The position numbers and the translations under genes are program-made. This document shows positions 1 through 9,537 of a stretch of DNA of 64,000 nucleotides, one piece after another. Under the pieces are notes generated by a model. It had not been told where the DNA came from and searched no databases. It saw only the letters and a list, made by a program, of their open reading frames with translations. This DNA comes from Roseateles oligotrophus (GTDB lineage: Bacteria; Pseudomonadota; Gammaproteobacteria; Burkholderiales; Burkholderiaceae_C): assembly GCF_014204525.1 (NCBI RefSeq), contig NZ_JACHLP010000006.1, positions 166,360 to 230,359 of the forward strand, in the 5' to 3' direction. Positions within the stretch are counted from its first letter, which is position 1, and every line of letters begins with the position of its first letter.

Positions 1-2
1 AG

Positions 3-1718
3 ACTGTGACGGCCGGTGAGGTGGCCGTGGCGGCCAAGGTCTACGACGGCAATCGCAAGGCCGAAGTCAGCGGCGGCAAGCTGAACGGCTTGATCGAAGG
101 CGACCAGGTCGACACCACCCGCGCAGGCGAGTTCGCCGACAAGAACGCCGGCAAAGGCAAGGACGTGGCGGTGATGCTGGGCCTGAGCGGTGCCGATGCG
201 GGCAACTACCAGCTGGACGGCGCCCAGCGTCAGGCCAAGGGCGATATCACGCCCAAGACTGTGACGGCCGGTGAGGTGGCCGTGGCGGCCAAGGTCTACG
301 ACGGCAATCGCAAGGCCGAAGTCAGCGGCGGCAAGCTGAACGGCTTGATCGCTGGCGACCAGGTCGACACCACCCGCGCAGGCGAGTTCGCCGACAAGAA
401 CGCCGGCAAAGGCAAGGACGTGGCGGTGACGCTGGGTCTGAGCGGTGCCGATGCGGGCAACTACCAGTTGGACGGCGCCCAGCGTCAGGCCAAGGGCGAT
501 ATCACGCCCAAGACCGTGACGGCCGGTGAGGTGGCCGTGGCGGCCAAGGTCTACGACGGCAATCGCAAGGCCGAAGTCAGCGGCGGCAAGCTGAACGGCT
601 TGATCGCTGGCGACCAGGTCGACACCACCCGCGCAGGCGAGTTCGCCGACAAGAACGCCGGCAAGGCCAAGGACGTGGCGGTGACGCTGGGTCTGAGCGG
701 TGCCGACGCCGGCAACTACCAGCTGGACGGCGCCCAGCGCCAGGTCAAGGGTGATATCACGCCCAAGACCTTGCAGACCACGCCCCTGGTGGTGAAGGAC
801 AAGTACTTCGACGGTTCGCGCGAAGCGCAGCTGGAGTCGCCTGGTCTGATCGGTGTGGTGGCGGGAGACAGCGTGCAAGCCCAGGCCAAGGGTCAGTTCG
901 ATGATTTGCTGGCCGGTGAGGGCAAGCAGGTCAGCGTCAAGCTGAACCTGGACGGCGTCGATGCCGGCAATTACCAGCTGGCGCAGAACCCGGTCGAGGC
1001 TCGCGGCCGTATCCAGGGTCTGGATACGCAAGGCCAGACGGCCGGACTGGTGCTGAAGCCGCAGGGCGGCAATGGCACCGGTGGCGCGGGCCATGGCAAT
1101 GCGGGCGGGAATGGCGGTGGCAATGGCGGTGGCAATGGCGGCGCCAACGCGGGCGGCACCGTGGCCGGCTTGCAGGGCGCGAATGCCTTGCCGGCGACGG
1201 GGCCGGCATCGTCCTTGCTGGCGCTGGCCGACGGCGCGGGCGCGGGTGCGGCGGTGGCCGTTGACGGCAGCCAGCAACTGTTGCGCAACGGCGGCCAACT
1301 GAGCATGAGCCTGGCGGGCCATGCGCCGAGCGAAACGGTGCAGAACGTGTTGCCCCTGTTCCGCGACGCTGGCGCCAACGGTGGCCTGGATCGCCTGGGC
1401 CACTATCTGGTGCAAGACCAGGGTGACAGCCTGAGCCTGGTGCCGCGCAGCTTGGCCGAGGCCGAGCTGCCCCAGCTGGACAGCCAGGCCGTCAGCGCCC
1501 GCGCCGAGACCCTGCTCGATCTGGGCCGGGGCGAGACGGCCAGCATGACGCTGGAGCTGCTGGCCAATGGCACCTTGCGTGCCGCCATGCCGCCGCAGGC
1601 CGCGCAGCTGGGTACCGAGCTGCTCAGCGCCCATGGCTTGAGCGCGCTCAAGCGCAAGGCCGGCGTGTCGGTGGACCAGGTGCGCAGCATCGTGCTGCGC
1701 TTCGACGCCAAGCGCTAA
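3..1718 (+). CDS. YDG-repeat surface/adhesin protein, C-terminal part (5' end outside window)
   Basis: The frame is open at the left edge, so only the last 570 or so residues are present. They begin with three nearly identical 85-residue units, each with a KVYDGNRKAEV motif and ending near NYQLDGAQRQAKGDITPK, then a fourth diverged unit with KYFDGSREAQL. This is the YDG repeat found in large filamentous-haemagglutinin-like exported proteins. A Gly/Asn linker (GGNGGGNGGGNGG, about residue 370) follows, then a unique C-terminal domain of about 170 residues with no recognised motif. No membrane anchor is visible, which fits a two-partner-secreted or surface-attached adhesin. A hairpin with a T run lies just downstream. 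Family assignment is firm; the secretion route is inferred because the N-terminus is missing. Confidence 0.8.
   Translation, partial: TVTAGEVAVAAKVYDGNRKAEVSGGKLNGLIEGDQVDTTRAGEFADKNAGKGKDVAVMLGLSGADAGNYQLDGAQRQAKGDITPKTVTAGEVAVAAKVYDGNRKAEVSGGKLNGLIAGDQVDTTRAGEFADKNAGKGKDVAVTLGLSGADAGNYQLDGAQRQAKGDITPKTVTAGEVAVAAKVYDGNRKAEVSGGKLNGLIAGDQVDTTRAGEFADKNAGKAKDVAVTLGLSGADAGNYQLDGAQRQVKGDITPKTLQTTPLVVKDKYFDGSREAQLESPGLIGVVAGDSVQAQAKGQFDDLLAGEGKQVSVKLNLDGVDAGNYQLAQNPVEARGRIQGLDTQGQTAGLVLKPQGGNGTGGAGHGNAGGNGGGNGGGNGGANAGGTVAGLQGANALPATGPASSLLALADGAGAGAAVAVDGSQQLLRNGGQLSMSLAGHAPSETVQNVLPLFRDAGANGGLDRLGHYLVQDQGDSLSLVPRSLAEAELPQLDSQAVSARAETLLDLGRGETASMTLELLANGTLRAAMPPQAAQLGTELLSAHGLSALKRKAGVSVDQVRSIVLRFDAKR
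6..1009 (+). repeat. 255-bp tandem repeat array coding for YDG units
   Basis: The same GTGACGGCCGGTGAGGTGG start recurs at 6, 261 and 516 (with one C/T change just before the third), an exact 255-bp period of 85 codons. A diverged fourth unit starts at 771. The first three copies differ at only a few codons (IEGDQ/IAGDQ, AVML/AVTL, GKGKD/GKAKD, RQAK/RQVK). The array probably continues upstream of the window because the first unit begins at the edge. Confidence 0.95.
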
Positions 1719-1785
1719 GACGGCGCTGAGCCGCCCTCCTCACGCAGCCGGGTTGCAAGCGAGGCTGCCGCAGGAGGGCCCAGGC

Positions 1786-1830
1786 CCGGCCGCTCTTGCC
1801 TGTGTGAGCAGGTGAGGGCGGCCGGTTTTT
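1786..1830 (+). terminator. Rho-independent terminator after the YDG protein gene
   Basis: CCGGCCGC at 1786-1793 pairs with GCGGCCGG at 1818-1825 and is followed directly by TTTTT. The loop is long (24 nt) but contains a weaker inner stem. It lies 68 bp after the stop codon. Confidence 0.6.
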
Positions 1831-1930
1831 CGTTGGGGCTAGTCGGCCGATGCGTTTGGCCTGGACTTTTCGGCGGGCGACGAGAGGTTATCGTGGCGCC
1901 GCAAACCTTTCCGCCACCCATCGAGCCGCC

Positions 1931-2365
1931 ATGACGCAAGCCGACACCGAACTCACCCACCTGCTGCCGCAATTGCAAGCGCTCGAATGCGAGCTGCATC
2001 TGGACAAGACGGCGGCGGATTTGCCCCGCCTCCAAGCCCTGCTGCATCCAGACTTCCGCGAGATCGGCTACTCGGGCCGCAGCTACCAGCGCGAGGAGAT
2101 GCTGGCCTTGCTGATCGCCGCGGGCGCGGCGCCCGCGCCCAGCCTGCACCAGGTTCAGGCACGCAACTTCCAAGCTCAGCTGCTCGTGCCCGGCCTGGTT
2201 TTGTTGAACTACGAGTCCGCCCACTGCGACGCTCAGGGCCGCCTGCACCGGCATAGCCGTCGCAGCTCCCTCTGGCGCTTGGGAACCCAGGGCTGGCAGA
2301 TGCAGTTCCATCAGGGCACGCCTTGTGCGGACTGGGCGGCGGCGAATGGCAGTCCGGCAGAGTGA
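1931..2365 (+). CDS. NTF2-like / DUF4440-type small protein
   Basis: A 144-residue protein with an N-terminal helix (LLPQLQALECELHL), then LLHPDFREIGYSGRSY and later WRLGTQGWQMQFHQGTP. This is the usual layout of the SnoaL/DUF4440 NTF2-like fold, a cone-shaped single domain used for small-ligand binding or catalysis. The ATG at 1931 was chosen because an upstream in-frame codon at 1850 would add 27 Arg-rich residues not seen in the family. It has no signal peptide and is probably cytoplasmic. It stands alone between the YDG gene and the TonB-like gene. The substrate cannot be told from the sequence. Confidence 0.7.
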   Translation: MTQADTELTHLLPQLQALECELHLDKTAADLPRLQALLHPDFREIGYSGRSYQREEMLALLIAAGAAPAPSLHQVQARNFQAQLLVPGLVLLNYESAHCDAQGRLHRHSRRSSLWRLGTQGWQMQFHQGTPCADWAAANGSPAE

Positions 2366-2698
2366 AAATTGCCGCAATTTGTGCGAGGCGTGGCAATTTT
2401 GCACGTCGGGCTCATCACCCCCAATTTTGATGTTGACTTTTTTGTAAGCCACCCGGATTTCCTAGGGTTGACCCGAGCATCGCAACAGGGGCTTCCATTC
2501 ATACACTGCGAACCTTCCATCGCCCAGAGGGAGTCGCGGCAGGGAGGGCAAAAGTCAAAGAACTTCAGGTCCGCTGGCGCTTGGCCGACCGGTGGCGCCG
2601 CGTCAAAGCAGCGTTTGCGGGTCCAAGGTTCAGTCGCCAAGATCTACAGCCTAGCGATTCGGGGTGTTGGTTCAAGACCTGAGGGGGAGTGCTTGACC
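2366..2698. other. 333-bp non-coding stretch before the TonB-like gene
   Basis: This stretch is visibly more AT-rich than its surroundings around 2380-2460. It contains TTGACT at 2433 and TTGACC at 2468, but neither has a convincing -10 box 16-18 bp downstream. A strong Shine-Dalgarno sequence (GAGGGGGAG, 2681-2689) precedes the ATG at 2699. An in-frame extension back to 2369 exists but has no ribosome binding site and no family-like sequence. I see no RNA gene. Confidence 0.5.
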
Positions 2699-3649
2699 AT
2701 GCGCTTGTGTGCCGGCTCATCGCCGTTGAAATTTTTCTTTGCTTCATCTGCAGCGTCGTCGGCCCTGGCCCTGAGCCTGCTGATGGGCGCCAGCCTGGGG
2801 GTCTATGCGCAGGCGCCGGGCGCCACCAAGGCCAAGGCCGACACCGATGCCGACGCCGACAGCGCCGAGGAGCGCGCGAAAAAGACCGCCGACCGCGTGT
2901 TCACCTGGATTCGCTTCCATAACGAGGCCACGGCCAAGAAGCAGAGTGCTGCCGCCGCCGCAGCCGCTCCGGCGGCGACCGCCACGGCTACGGCGAGCGA
3001 TAAAGACAAGGACAAAGACAAGGCGGGCGCTTCGGCCCAGGGCAAGTCAGCCAGCAATAGCAAGACGGCCCCCGGCAATGCCTCGCGCAGCGAAGCCGAG
3101 CGGCTGGCCCAGGCGCATCGGGCCGCGCAGCAAGAAGGTGGCAGTGCAGCGGCCACGGCCGTCGCGGAGGTGCCAGCCGCGCGTGGCAACGGCAGCGGTA
3201 GCGGCAATGCGCAGGCGGCCACAACCGCCCCCGCGGCCCCTGCTGCGCCCGGCAGCAACGGCAGCGCCTTGGCCGCGGCCGAACCGGGCAAGGCCGCGCC
3301 TGCGACCCAGCTGGCCCTGGCTCCGGCCTCGGCCCGCCCGGCCGAGGCCAAGCCCTCCGCGGCCGCGCAGGCCGTCGCCGCGGTGGCGGACGAGGAGCCG
3401 GTGCTCAAGCTGATCCACCGCATCGAACCCCAGATCCCGCGCCGCTTGATGAAGGACTTCAACGGCGGCACCGTGCTCTTGCGTTTCATGGTGCAGACGG
3501 ACGGCAGCGTCAAGCAGGCCGAGGCCATGCGCTCGACCAGCAGCCGCCTCAGTGCGGTCGCCATCGAAGCCATTTCGCAATGGCGTTTCGAGCCCATTGC
3601 TCGGCCGCGCGAAGGCCGGGTCGAGGTGGGCTTCCGCCCGGCGGAGTAA
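2699..3649 (+). CDS. TonB C-terminal domain protein with Ala-rich linker
   Basis: A 316-residue protein starting with an N-terminal signal or membrane segment (SSALALSLLMGASLGVYAQA). A long low-complexity Ala/Pro/Gly stretch with a charged KDKDKDK patch follows, and then a TonB C-terminal domain over the last 85 residues. That domain shows IEPQIPRRLMKDFNGGTVLLRF, reported here as IEPQIPRRLM and GGTVLLRF, with the hallmark AIEAISQWRFEP near the end. TonB-C domains couple inner-membrane energy to outer-membrane receptors or act in envelope assembly. No exbB or exbD is nearby, so a stand-alone TonB-like role is likely. The start is fixed by the GAGGGGGAG ribosome site. Confidence 0.75.
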   Translation: MRLCAGSSPLKFFFASSAASSALALSLLMGASLGVYAQAPGATKAKADTDADADSAEERAKKTADRVFTWIRFHNEATAKKQSAAAAAAAPAATATATASDKDKDKDKAGASAQGKSASNSKTAPGNASRSEAERLAQAHRAAQQEGGSAAATAVAEVPAARGNGSGSGNAQAATTAPAAPAAPGSNGSALAAAEPGKAAPATQLALAPASARPAEAKPSAAAQAVAAVADEEPVLKLIHRIEPQIPRRLMKDFNGGTVLLRFMVQTDGSVKQAEAMRSTSSRLSAVAIEAISQWRFEPIARPREGRVEVGFRPAE

Positions 3650-3659
3650 GCAGCGGCTC

Positions 3660-5327
3660 TTAGCCGCGCGGCTGAGCCCCTCTGCGCGCCCGCCCTTGCC
3701 GCCAGGCCTCCTCGAAGGCGGCCAGGCCTTGGCCCGCGCCGGCCTCGGCGTCCAGCGCCCGCACCAGGCAGGCCGCCGCCGCACCCGCGGCGGCGCAGTC
3801 GGCCACCTGGGCCGGCGCCAGCAAGCCGCCGATGGCCACCACCGGCCGGCCCGCCATCCGCACCCACCAGGCCAGATTGCGCAGGCCTTGCGGCTGCCAG
3901 GGCATGTCCTTGGTCGTGGTGGCGCAGACCGGGCCGCAGGCGATGTAGTGCGGCGCCAGGCCGCGTGCCCGCGCCAGCTCCCACAGGCTGTGGCTGGAGA
4001 GGCCCAGCTTGGCGCCGCTGCGCAGGATCTGCGTGCGCTCGCCGGGCTTAAGCGCGGCCCAATCCTCCTGGCCCAGATGCAGGGCCGTGGCACCGGCGTC
4101 CAGGGCCAGGCGCCAGTGGTCATTGATCCAGAGCTGGCTGGCGCCGCGTCGATAGCCCAGGGTGGATTCCAGCGCGGTCTGGATGCCGTACTGCAGCGCC
4201 AGTTCCGAATGCGTGTGCTGGGCCTTGATGCGCAGCTGGATCTGGCGCAGGCCCAGGCCCACCAGTTCGGCCACGCGCTCGGCCTTGTCGGTGATGGCGT
4301 ACAGGCCCAGATCGAACTCCTCCTCTTGCTCGCCGCCCTCGCCGCGCAAGACCTGGGTCCAGCGCGCCAGGGTGCTGGCCTCGGGCGCCCACTCGTCATT
4401 GAAGCCCATCACCGGCATGCTGCGGGCGTCCTCGGCGAAGCCGCAGCTGGCCCTGACCGGCCCGGCCCCGGCGCCGGCGGCGGCACTGTTTTGCAGCGCC
4501 GACCAGCTCAGCATCTTGGCTAGCACCACGGCATCTGGCACCGGGTAGCCCAGGGCCAGGGCCCCGGCGGCCGCGCTGGCAAAAGTGCAGCCACTGCCGT
4601 GGTGATGGGGATTCCGCAGGCGCGGCAGGGCCAACCAGCCTTGCACGGGGGCGTTCAGCAGCTGTGCGTCCAGCCAGTCCAGTGACAGGCCTTCGGCGCC
4701 CGGCGTGCTGGCGATATCGTCGCCGCCGGTGATGCAGACCGCCTGTGCGCCCAGCTCGCGCAGGGCTTGCGCTAGCAGCGGCGTGGCCTGGCCTTGCTCC
4801 TCCCATTGCAGCAGGCGCAAGGCCTCGCGGCGATTGGGGGTGATCAGCGTGGCGCGGGGCAGCAAATGCTCGCGGTAGGCCTGGAGCAGATTGGCATCGG
4901 CGAAGGCCGCGCCACCGGCCGTGGCGCCCAGCACCGGGTCGATAACCAGGGCCACCGGCTCTTGCTGACGCAAATCATCGACGCACTGGGCCACGCAGGC
5001 GAGCGCCGCCGCGCTGGCCAGCAGGCCGCACTTGATGACGCGGGGGCGCAGGTCTTGGGCCAGGGCCTGCAGCTGCGCCCGCAACTGCTCGGGCGGCAGC
5101 GGGAAGACGGCGGCGACGCCCAGCGAGTTCTGCGCCGTCACCGCCGCCACGACGGGGCAGAGATGCACGCCCAGGGCGGCCGCCGCGCGCGTGTCGGCGG
5201 CCAGGCCGGCGCCGCCACCGCTGTCGGTGCCGGCGATGGCCCAGACGATGGGCGGTCTATCGTCCGGCGCTTCCGGCCAGGCCGGGGGCAGGCAGGGGCT
5301 GGGTAAATCATGAGTTATTTTTGTCAT
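3660..5327 (-). CDS. thiDE: Bifunctional HMP(-P) kinase / thiamine-phosphate synthase (ThiD-ThiE fusion)
   Basis: A 555-residue fusion catalysing the two last assembly steps of thiamine phosphate. The N-terminal ThiD domain (about residues 25-290) phosphorylates hydroxymethylpyrimidine and shows GTDSGGGAG at residue 33 and the GSGCTFASA nucleotide loop. After an acidic linker (GGEQEEEFD), the ThiE domain (about 340-540) shows LYAITD, QIQLRIK, WINDHWRLAL, ALHLGQEDW and GPVCATTTKD, the pyrophosphate/Mg and substrate loops of thiamine-phosphate synthase. It is the last gene of the thi operon and its ATG overlaps the thiG stop (ATGA, 5324-5327), indicating translational coupling. Fused ThiDE proteins are known in betaproteobacteria. 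Confidence 0.95.
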   Translation of the reverse strand: MTKITHDLPSPCLPPAWPEAPDDRPPIVWAIAGTDSGGGAGLAADTRAAAALGVHLCPVVAAVTAQNSLGVAAVFPLPPEQLRAQLQALAQDLRPRVIKCGLLASAAALACVAQCVDDLRQQEPVALVIDPVLGATAGGAAFADANLLQAYREHLLPRATLITPNRREALRLLQWEEQGQATPLLAQALRELGAQAVCITGGDDIASTPGAEGLSLDWLDAQLLNAPVQGWLALPRLRNPHHHGSGCTFASAAAGALALGYPVPDAVVLAKMLSWSALQNSAAAGAGAGPVRASCGFAEDARSMPVMGFNDEWAPEASTLARWTQVLRGEGGEQEEEFDLGLYAITDKAERVAELVGLGLRQIQLRIKAQHTHSELALQYGIQTALESTLGYRRGASQLWINDHWRLALDAGATALHLGQEDWAALKPGERTQILRSGAKLGLSSHSLWELARARGLAPHYIACGPVCATTTKDMPWQPQGLRNLAWWVRMAGRPVVAIGGLLAPAQVADCAAAGAAAACLVRALDAEAGAGQGLAAFEEAWRQGRARRGAQPRG

Positions 5328-6124
5328 GCCGACCCCAGCAGAAAGGCGTGGCCGCTGACCGGGGTGGAGGCCACGGCAAAGCTCTGCGGCGCCATCAGCC
5401 CGGCCAGAAAGCCTTGGCGGCCGCCACGCACCGCGTCGCGGAAGGCGGCGGCCATGGCCACCGGTTCGCGCGCCTGGGCGACGGCGGAGTTGAGCAGCAC
5501 GGCGTCAAAGCCCAGCTCCAGGGCCTGGGCCGCATGCGAGGGTGCGCCGAGGCCGGCGTCGACGATCAGCAGCGCCTGCGGCAGGCGCTCGCGCAGAGTG
5601 CGCAGGGCTTGCAAATGGATCAGGCCCTGGCCCGAGCCTATCGGCGCGCCCCAGGGCATCAGCACGGCGCAGCCGGCCTCGTCCAGCAGCCGGCGGCAAA
5701 GCACCAGATCGTCGGTGCAGTAGGGGAAGACGGTGAAGCCGGCGCGGCCGAGTTCGGTGGCGGCGGCCAGCAGCTCGAAGGGATCGGGCTGCAAGGTGTG
5801 CTCGTCGCCCACCACCTCCAGCTTGATCCAGTGCGTGCCGTAGAGCTCGCGCGCCATCTGCGCCACTTGCACCGCCTCGCGGGCCGTGCGGCAGCCGGCG
5901 GTATTGGGCAGCAGGCGCACGCCGCGGGCCTGGGCCGCTTGCAAGGCCTGGGCGACAAAGCCGTTGTCGCCCGCCAGCAGGGTGCGCTTCAGGCCCAGCG
6001 TCAGCACCGAGCATTGCGAGGCCTCGATTGCCTCTACCAAGGTTTGCGGGCTGGGATAGCCGGCCGTGCCGAGGAAGAGGCGGCTGCTCAGGCTGTGGCC
6101 ATCGATGATGAGAGCGTCTTGCAT
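5324..6124 (-). CDS. thiG: Thiazole synthase ThiG
   Basis: A 266-residue TIM-barrel enzyme that makes the thiazole phosphate of thiamine from deoxyxylulose 5-phosphate, dehydroglycine and the ThiS thiocarboxylate. The Schiff-base lysine lies in HWIKLEVVGD. FPYCTDDLVLCRRL and MPWGAPIGSGQGL match the conserved phosphate-binding part of the barrel. The ATG at 6124 gives the normal ThiG N-terminus (MQDALIIDG). An in-frame extension to 6211 would run through thiS and is rejected. The start lies 4 nt after the thiS stop, and the stop overlaps thiDE. Confidence 0.96.
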   Translation of the reverse strand: MQDALIIDGHSLSSRLFLGTAGYPSPQTLVEAIEASQCSVLTLGLKRTLLAGDNGFVAQALQAAQARGVRLLPNTAGCRTAREAVQVAQMARELYGTHWIKLEVVGDEHTLQPDPFELLAAATELGRAGFTVFPYCTDDLVLCRRLLDEAGCAVLMPWGAPIGSGQGLIHLQALRTLRERLPQALLIVDAGLGAPSHAAQALELGFDAVLLNSAVAQAREPVAMAAAFRDAVRGGRQGFLAGLMAPQSFAVASTPVSGHAFLLGSA

Positions 6125-6128
6125 GGCT

Positions 6129-6338
6129 TCAGCCTCCGACGATGGGTTTGAAGAGCAGGACCGAGTCACCTTCATGCAGTGGGGTGCCAGGTCTTGCCTC
6201 ACGCGGTACAAAGCGGCCGTTCAGCGCCGTGGCCACGCTCTCGGGGGCGCGCTGTGCGTGCGCCAGCAGCTGGGCCAGCGTGCTGCCGGCGGGCAGGGTC
6301 AGGGCTTGCTCGTCGAGTTGCAGGGTGATGGTGTTCAT
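6129..6338 (-). CDS. thiS: Sulfur carrier protein ThiS
   Basis: A 69-residue ubiquitin-fold protein ending in the diagnostic Gly-Gly (KPIVGG). That terminus is adenylated and converted to a thiocarboxylate to supply sulfur to ThiG. LNGRFVPRE and LHEGDSVLLFKP match the family. The ribosome site GGAG sits about 10 nt before the ATG. The gene lies between thiO and thiG with gaps of only a few nucleotides. The activating enzyme ThiF is not in the window. Confidence 0.95.
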   Translation of the reverse strand: MNTITLQLDEQALTLPAGSTLAQLLAHAQRAPESVATALNGRFVPREARPGTPLHEGDSVLLFKPIVGG

Positions 6339-6341
6339 CTT

Positions 6342-7394
6342 TCAGTTCTCCAGATTGCCCAGCGCCGTTTGCACGAGCAGCTGCTGCACCAGGGCCGGCG
6401 CTAACAGCCAGCCATGGCGGTACAGGCCGTTCAGGTGGATCAGGCCGGGCTCTGCTCGGGCCAGCGGCTTGTTATCGGGCAGGGCGGGGCGCAGATTGCG
6501 GTCCAGGCGCAGGATGCGGGCCTCGCTGAGCGCGGGCATGATGCTGTGCGCCGCCGCCATCAGCTCCACCGCCGATTGCAGGCTGACGGGCGAGCGGTCC
6601 TCGCTCTCGATCTCGCTGGCGCCCAGCACCAGCTCGTTTTGCGTGCGCGGCACCAGGTAGACGCGGTGGCGCGGGTGCAGCAGGCGCACCGGCCGGCGCA
6701 GGCCATGGGCCGGCAGTTCCAGGCCGATCACCTCACCGCGGACACCGCGCAGATTGCTCGTCAGCGCAGCGTTGCGGGCGCCCAAGCCGCGGCAATCGAT
6801 GACCCAGTCGAAGTCCAGCGCCTGGCCGTTTTGCAAGAGCAGGCGGCCGGCTTGCAGCTCGCGCACCGGGGTTTGCCAATGCCATTGCACGCCATGGGCC
6901 GCGGCCTGCAGCGCGGCCATGGCCTGGGGCGGGTGGATCAGGCCCTCGCCGGCCAGCAACCAGGCCTGCAGGCCGGTGTGCAGCAGGGCGGGCTCCAGCT
7001 CGCGCAGGGCGGCGGCGTCCAGCCGTTCGAGGCCCGCGCTATCCGCGCCCAGCCTGGCCAGCACGCGCTGGGCGGCCGCCAGGTCGGGGCGGTGGGCGAT
7101 CAGCAGGCTGCCTTCGCATTGCAGGCGAACGGGCGCGCTCAGGCGCGCAACGATCTGCGGCCACAGGCGCAGCGAGTCCCAGCCCAGCCGGGCGACCTCT
7201 TGCTCGGCCTTTTCCAGCTCCGCCAGCGGGCTCAGCATGCCGGCGGCCGTGAAGGCGGCCGCGCCCTGGCCGTCGAACAGCGGCGCCGGGCCGGGCCCGG
7301 CCTCGAAGACCTGCACCGCGTGGCCGGCCTGGCCGAGCGCCCAGGCAAACAGGCGGCCGGCCAGGCCGGCGCCCGCAATCGCAATGCGGGCCAT
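6342..7394 (-). CDS. thiO: Glycine oxidase ThiO (FAD-dependent)
   Basis: A 350-residue FAD-dependent amine oxidase of the DAO family. It has an N-terminal dinucleotide-binding motif (IAIAGAGLAGRLFAW, with GAGLAG) and the C-terminal PALPDNKPLARAEPG / NGLYRHGWLLAPAL region typical of ThiO. It oxidises glycine to dehydroglycine for ThiG, the oxygen-dependent alternative to the radical enzyme ThiH. The ATG at 7394 puts the Rossmann motif at the N-terminus, whereas the longer in-frame version would reach 51 codons into thiC. It starts 2 nt after the thiC stop. Confidence 0.93.
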   Translation of the reverse strand: MARIAIAGAGLAGRLFAWALGQAGHAVQVFEAGPGPAPLFDGQGAAAFTAAGMLSPLAELEKAEQEVARLGWDSLRLWPQIVARLSAPVRLQCEGSLLIAHRPDLAAAQRVLARLGADSAGLERLDAAALRELEPALLHTGLQAWLLAGEGLIHPPQAMAALQAAAHGVQWHWQTPVRELQAGRLLLQNGQALDFDWVIDCRGLGARNAALTSNLRGVRGEVIGLELPAHGLRRPVRLLHPRHRVYLVPRTQNELVLGASEIESEDRSPVSLQSAVELMAAAHSIMPALSEARILRLDRNLRPALPDNKPLARAEPGLIHLNGLYRHGWLLAPALVQQLLVQTALGNLEN

Positions 7395-7396
7395 GC

Positions 7397-9500
<2,104 letters not shown>

Positions 9501-9537
9501 GAAGCGCGAGTATAGGGCAGCGGCGCCGACCTCGGCC

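Noticed and set aside
2391-2404. TGGCAATTTTGCAC as a sigma-54 promoter
   Set aside because: Only seven bases separate GG and GC, whereas sigma-54 sites need ten.
2433-2473. TTGACT and TTGACC as promoters for the TonB-like gene
   Set aside because: Neither has a recognisable -10 box at 16-18 bp.
5324-6211. Longer thiG starting at 6211
   Set aside because: The extra 29 residues run through thiS and lack family similarity. The ATG at 6124 gives the normal N-terminus.
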